A stretch of 64,000 bases of DNA from a bacterium (GTDB taxonomy: Bacteria; CAIWAD01), in NCBI GenBank assembly GCA_030429345.1, contig JAUIFJ010000008.1, forward strand, positions 62,001 to 126,000, given 5' to 3'. A program made the translations under genes and the position numbers. Below the pieces are notes generated by a model that saw only the letters and a program-made list of their open reading frames with translations, was not told where the DNA came from and ran no database searches. Positions 61,423 through 64,000 of this stretch are shown here, piece after piece; the first letter of the stretch is position 1, and the number at the start of each line of letters is the position of its first letter.

Positions 61423-61799
61423 TGCTTGCCTTCCAGGCTGAAGCCGATGAGGGCCAGTTTCTCGACCAGGGCCTGCTGGGTGCAGGGCTTCATGATGTAC
61501 TCGTTGGCGCCGGCCTCCAGGGCCTCGATGACGCGCTCCAGTTCGTTGAGCGAGGTCACCATCATGATCGGCACCTCGTTGAAGCGCTCCTCGGCGCGGA
61601 CTGCGCGAACGAACTCGATGCCGTTCATGCGCGGCATTTCCCAGTCCACCAGGAGCACATCGGTTTCTCCGCGCTCCTGCAGTTTCTCGAAGGCCTGCTG
61701 ACCGTCCTCGGCTTCCGTGCACTCGAAGTCCAGAGCCTGCAGGTACTGGCTCAAAATCTTGCGGATAGCGCTGGAGTCATCAATGACAAATGCGTGCAT
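61419..61799 (-). CDS. cheY: CheY-like response regulator
   Basis: A 126-aa stand-alone receiver: FVIDDSSAIRK, phospho-acceptor D52 in VLLVDWEMPRMNG, then MMVTSLN and YIMKPCTQQAL. Its position before cheB and after cheW supports a chemotaxis role; whether the target is a flagellar motor, a pilus or another output is not shown here. It lies beyond the REP-like block and terminator, so it probably has its own promoter. Confidence 0.9.
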   Translation of the reverse strand: MHAFVIDDSSAIRKILSQYLQALDFECTEAEDGQQAFEKLQERGETDVLLVDWEMPRMNGIEFVRAVRAEERFNEVPIMMVTSLNELERVIEALEAGANEYIMKPCTQQALVEKLALIGFSLEGKQ

Positions 61800-61916
61800 G
61801 TCCAGGATCCTCTTGCATTGGCGTTACGATCCATTGCGGCAACCCGGCGGGACCTACTGCCGCAGTTCCCCTATCGGCAAAAGGCACCAGGTGATCCACG
61901 ACCCCCAAAGCCCAAT

Positions 61917-62030
61917 TCCACCGCAAAAGCCCCGAAGGGGCGACAGAACAGTAGCTGCGGGTGCCAACCGGCAGAATGCGGGCGATAGCCCGCAGATGGG
62001 TACCCACCCGCAGATGGGAACCAGAGAGAA
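61917..62030. repeat. REP-like palindromic block between cheW and cheY
   Basis: Two perfect hairpins lie close together: GCCCC-GAA-GGGGC (61929-61941) and TGCGGGC-GATA-GCCCGCA (61977-61994). They are followed by a near-repeat of CGCAGATGGG (61991-62000 and 62010-62018). The 'GCCCCGAAGGGGC' hairpin with a trailing GACAGAA is a form I know from dispersed intergenic palindromes in several phyla. No coding frame fits. The remaining intergenic bases (61800-61916) hold nothing recognised. Confidence 0.6.
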
Positions 62031-62031
62031 A

Positions 62032-62056
62032 ACGACCCGGCAAGGTACCGGGTCGT
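62032..62056 (-). terminator. Rho-independent terminator after cheW
   Basis: ACGACCCGG (62032-62040) pairs perfectly with CCGGGTCGT (62048-62056) around a 7-base loop, followed on the minus strand by TTTTCTCTC. It lies 31 bases after the cheW stop and should end the cheA-cheX-cheW transcript. Confidence 0.75.
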
Positions 62057-62087
62057 GCAGCAGTCGGTGAAGTGAGCCAGTCCCGGC

Positions 62088-62528
62088 TCAGGCGTCCTGG
62101 GCTTCGAACTGCAGGGTGCGGTCCACGTCGAGGATCAGCAGCAGGCTGCCGTCCAGCTTGTAGGCGCCTTCCAGCAGCTCGCGGGCCACTCCGCTGACCG
62201 TCTCGGGCACGCGCTCGAAACGCTCCTCGTCCATTTCGTGGACATCGCGGATCTCGTCGACCAGCAGGCTGATCATGCCGTCGCCGGTCTTGATCACCAC
62301 GTTCATCGGAGTCGCGTCCGGGGCGAAGGGCTCCATGTCCATGCGGCTGCGCAGGTCGACGGCGGTGACGATCTGGCCGCGCAGGTTGATCAGGCCGGGA
62401 AGGGTCTCCGCGGCCAGGGGGATCCGGGTCATTTCCTGGTAGCGCAGGACCTCCTGCACGCGAGTGACTTCCACACCGAAGAAGTGCTCGCCGAGCATGA
62501 AGGTGCAGAACTGCCGACGCTCAGCCAT
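62088..62528 (-). CDS. cheW: chemotaxis coupling protein CheW
   Basis: A 146-aa single CheW domain: FCTFMLGEHFFGVEVTRVQE, then LPGLINLRGQIVTAVDLRSR with the conserved NLRG, and VDEIRDVHEMDEERFE. It couples receptors to CheA. Its ATG lies 1 base after the cheX stop. A terminator follows. Confidence 0.94.
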   Translation of the reverse strand: MAERRQFCTFMLGEHFFGVEVTRVQEVLRYQEMTRIPLAAETLPGLINLRGQIVTAVDLRSRMDMEPFAPDATPMNVVIKTGDGMISLLVDEIRDVHEMDEERFERVPETVSGVARELLEGAYKLDGSLLLILDVDRTLQFEAQDA

Positions 62529-62529
62529 A

Positions 62530-63012
62530 TCAGCCTCCGACGTTGTGTGACAGCTTCATCGTGACTTCCATCATCAGCCGGCTCTTCCCGACGCCGAAGG
62601 GGATCACCATGACCGGCGCGTCGATCTTCTGCACCAGGTTGTGTCCCTGGCCGACGACCACCGTGGGGATCGAGATGTGGAAACTGAGCCCCATCTCGGC
62701 GAACTCGGTCTTGGCGCCGCCGGCCACCATGTTGGCCAGTTCGCCGACGCAGTCCTCCACGTCCTGCGTGATGCGGAAGACCGATTCGCCCATCATCATC
62801 TTGTATACCTTGAGCGCCAGGGGCTGGGGAAAACTCATCGCCACGGCGCCGGAGACATCGTTGCCGGCGAAACCGATGATGCCGCTGATGTCGCCCTGCG
62901 TCTTGTTCTCCTGCTTGAGGTAGGGCGTCTTGCGCTCCAGCTCGATCCCGACCATGGTCTCCAGGGCATTGATCGCGCCATTGATGAAGGGGTTGATGTA
63001 TTTCGCGTCCAT
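62530..63012 (-). CDS. cheX: CheX-type CheY-P phosphatase
   Basis: A 160-aa protein. DAKYINPFINGAINALETMV at the N-terminus, VSGAVAMSFP and the catalytic helix VEDCVGELANMVAGGAKTEF with the E-x-x-N pair are the CheX/CheC/FliY signature. CheX removes phosphate from CheY. In this cluster it replaces CheZ. It starts 27 bases after the cheA stop. Confidence 0.9.
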   Translation of the reverse strand: MDAKYINPFINGAINALETMVGIELERKTPYLKQENKTQGDISGIIGFAGNDVSGAVAMSFPQPLALKVYKMMMGESVFRITQDVEDCVGELANMVAGGAKTEFAEMGLSFHISIPTVVVGQGHNLVQKIDAPVMVIPFGVGKSRLMMEVTMKLSHNVGG

Positions 63013-63039
63013 GAGACTCTCCGGCTTGCGACGACCGCC

Positions 63040-64000
63040 CTAGGCCATCGTTGTTTCGACAAAGCGCACCTGTCCCATCTCGAGCAGGTGATCCACATCC
63101 AGCATTTCCGTGACACGCTCCTTGATCACGATCACGCCGCCGACTCCCTCGCGGGTCGCCTGGCGCGTCTCTTCCAGGTTGGTTTCCACGATGTCGACGA
63201 TCTCGTCGACGACCAGGCCGACGTCGTGCCCGCAGGATGTCGTATACACGACCACGTGAAGCAGGCCCTCCCTGGCCGATCCGGCCCCCTCGACCTCGCG
63301 CGGCTCGCGGCGGCGCTCGGAGAGGATCTCGTCGGGCCGCACCAGGGTCATGATGTCGCCCCGGTACTGGACCACCTCCACTCCGCCCACCTTCTCCACG
63401 CTGGCGAGCTCGATCTCCTCCAGGCGCTTGACCTGGGAGAGCTTCATGCTCATACGGCCGCTGCCCAGCCGGAAGACGAGCACGCTTTCCAGGTCCAGGT
63501 CCTCTTCGGCGGCGGCGCGGGCCATGTCGATCAGCGCCTGGTCGCGCAGCTTGGAGATCACATTGGCCTTCTGGGCCATGCCCATCACGTCGAGGATCAG
63601 CGCCACGCGGCCGTCCCCCATGATGGTGGCTCCGGCGTACTGGGCGATGGCCTTCAGCTGCCGGCTCAGCGGCTTGACGACGATCTCCTCCGAGTCGTTG
63701 ATCTGGTCGACGACCAGCCCGAAATGCTGGCTGTCGGCCTGTAACACGACGATGTTGATCTTCTCGTCCTCGCGGGGCTCGCCGGCCTTGCGCAGGCCCA
63801 GCTCCTCGTCCAGGTATACAATCGGCAGCAGCTTGCCGCGCAGGCGGAAGACCGGCGCGTCGGAAATCCTCTCGATTCCCTTGCGCGCGTCCTCGCCCTG
63901 CAGGCGCACCAGCTCGAGCAGGCTGACCTGCGGCACGGCGAAGCGCTCGCCGGCGCAGCTGACGATCAGCGCCGGGATGATGGCCAGGGTCAGCGGAATC
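63040..64000 (-). CDS. cheA: chemotaxis histidine kinase CheA, C-terminal part (5' end outside window)
   Basis: The frame is open to the window edge. The visible start reads IPLTLAIIPALIVSCAGERF then AVPQVSLLELVRL, the classic opening of the CheA P5 regulatory domain. P5 (about the first 160 residues) is followed by a second CheW-like domain (about 170 to the end: ESVLVFRLGSGRMSMKLSQV, VGGVEVVQYRGDIMTLVRPD, GHDVGLVVDEIVDIVE). An extra CheW-like domain is found in some CheA proteins of non-motility or variant systems. The kinase and Hpt parts lie outside. Confidence 0.92.
   Translation of the reverse strand, partial: IPLTLAIIPALIVSCAGERFAVPQVSLLELVRLQGEDARKGIERISDAPVFRLRGKLLPIVYLDEELGLRKAGEPREDEKINIVVLQADSQHFGLVVDQINDSEEIVVKPLSRQLKAIAQYAGATIMGDGRVALILDVMGMAQKANVISKLRDQALIDMARAAAEEDLDLESVLVFRLGSGRMSMKLSQVKRLEEIELASVEKVGGVEVVQYRGDIMTLVRPDEILSERRREPREVEGAGSAREGLLHVVVYTTSCGHDVGLVVDEIVDIVETNLEETRQATREGVGGVIVIKERVTEMLDVDHLLEMGQVRFVETTMA

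Noticed and set aside
1-64000. tRNA, rRNA, riboswitch and CRISPR loci
   Set aside because: I inspected the larger gaps (3993-4589, 11837-12403, 13673-13987, 19653-19989, 37281-37490, 61800-62087) and recognised none; a covariance-model search would be needed to exclude small RNAs.

Overview
The window is GC-rich, densely coding DNA from a Gram-negative bacterium. A TonB-dependent receptor, a lipoprotein with a beta-rich body, and two secreted proteins ending in a 'YPNPFNP' type IX secretion/FlgD-Ig sorting domain point to the FCB superphylum. A GC-rich candidate phylum (Delongbacteria-, Eisenbacteria- or Krumholzibacteria-like) fits better than Bacteroidota proper. This placement is inference from protein style; no rRNA gene is present.

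Layout. 1-4.0 kb: 3' end of a TonB receptor gene, an unknown small gene, signal peptidase I, a GNAT acetyltransferase, a DUF4149 membrane protein and a ParD-type antitoxin whose toxin seems reduced to a stub. 4.3-14.05 kb: an island bounded by imperfect 128/129-bp direct repeats. Each repeat carries the last codons of the homogentisate dioxygenase gene plus its terminator. The island holds a type I restriction-modification locus (order R-S-C-M) with a PrrC-type anticodon nuclease between hsdS and hsdM, and an AAA/DUF4143 ATPase. 14-19.7 kb: aromatic amino acid catabolism (CoA ligase, long-form phenylalanine hydroxylase, 4-hydroxyphenylpyruvate dioxygenase, homogentisate dioxygenase). 20-37.3 kb: a four-gene surface/secretion operon (2475-aa Gly-rich CSPG/LamG protein with sorting domain, 1633-aa protein, FnIII protein, 938-aa lipoprotein with barrel-like C-terminus).

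37.5-44 kb: a DtxR/MntR regulator, then olsB- and olsA-like ornithine-lipid genes, a DinB-like protein and an 844-aa fusion of alpha/beta-hydrolase, DedA membrane domain and ATP-grasp ligase, all overlapping; then a secreted beta-propeller protein with a sorting domain. 43.9-55.2 kb (minus strand): transketolase, dCTP deaminase, OsmC, GAF protein and a mannoside-utilisation set (GH130, ROK kinase, CBM9 protein, SSS symporter, GH38), mostly translationally coupled. 55.4-64 kb (minus strand): a chemotaxis-like cluster (CheA, CheX, CheW, CheY, CheB, CheR, PilZ, hybrid histidine kinase, Hpt, receiver) with a REP-like palindromic block and a terminator in the middle.

Strongest candidates for something new are the hydrolase-DedA-ATP-grasp fusion coupled to ornithine-lipid genes, the surface operon, and the PrrC-armed restriction island inserted at the 3' end of a metabolic gene. 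Two short words, GTATAC and the GTNTCAC/GTGANAC family, recur conspicuously across the chromosome backbone and are scarce in the island.
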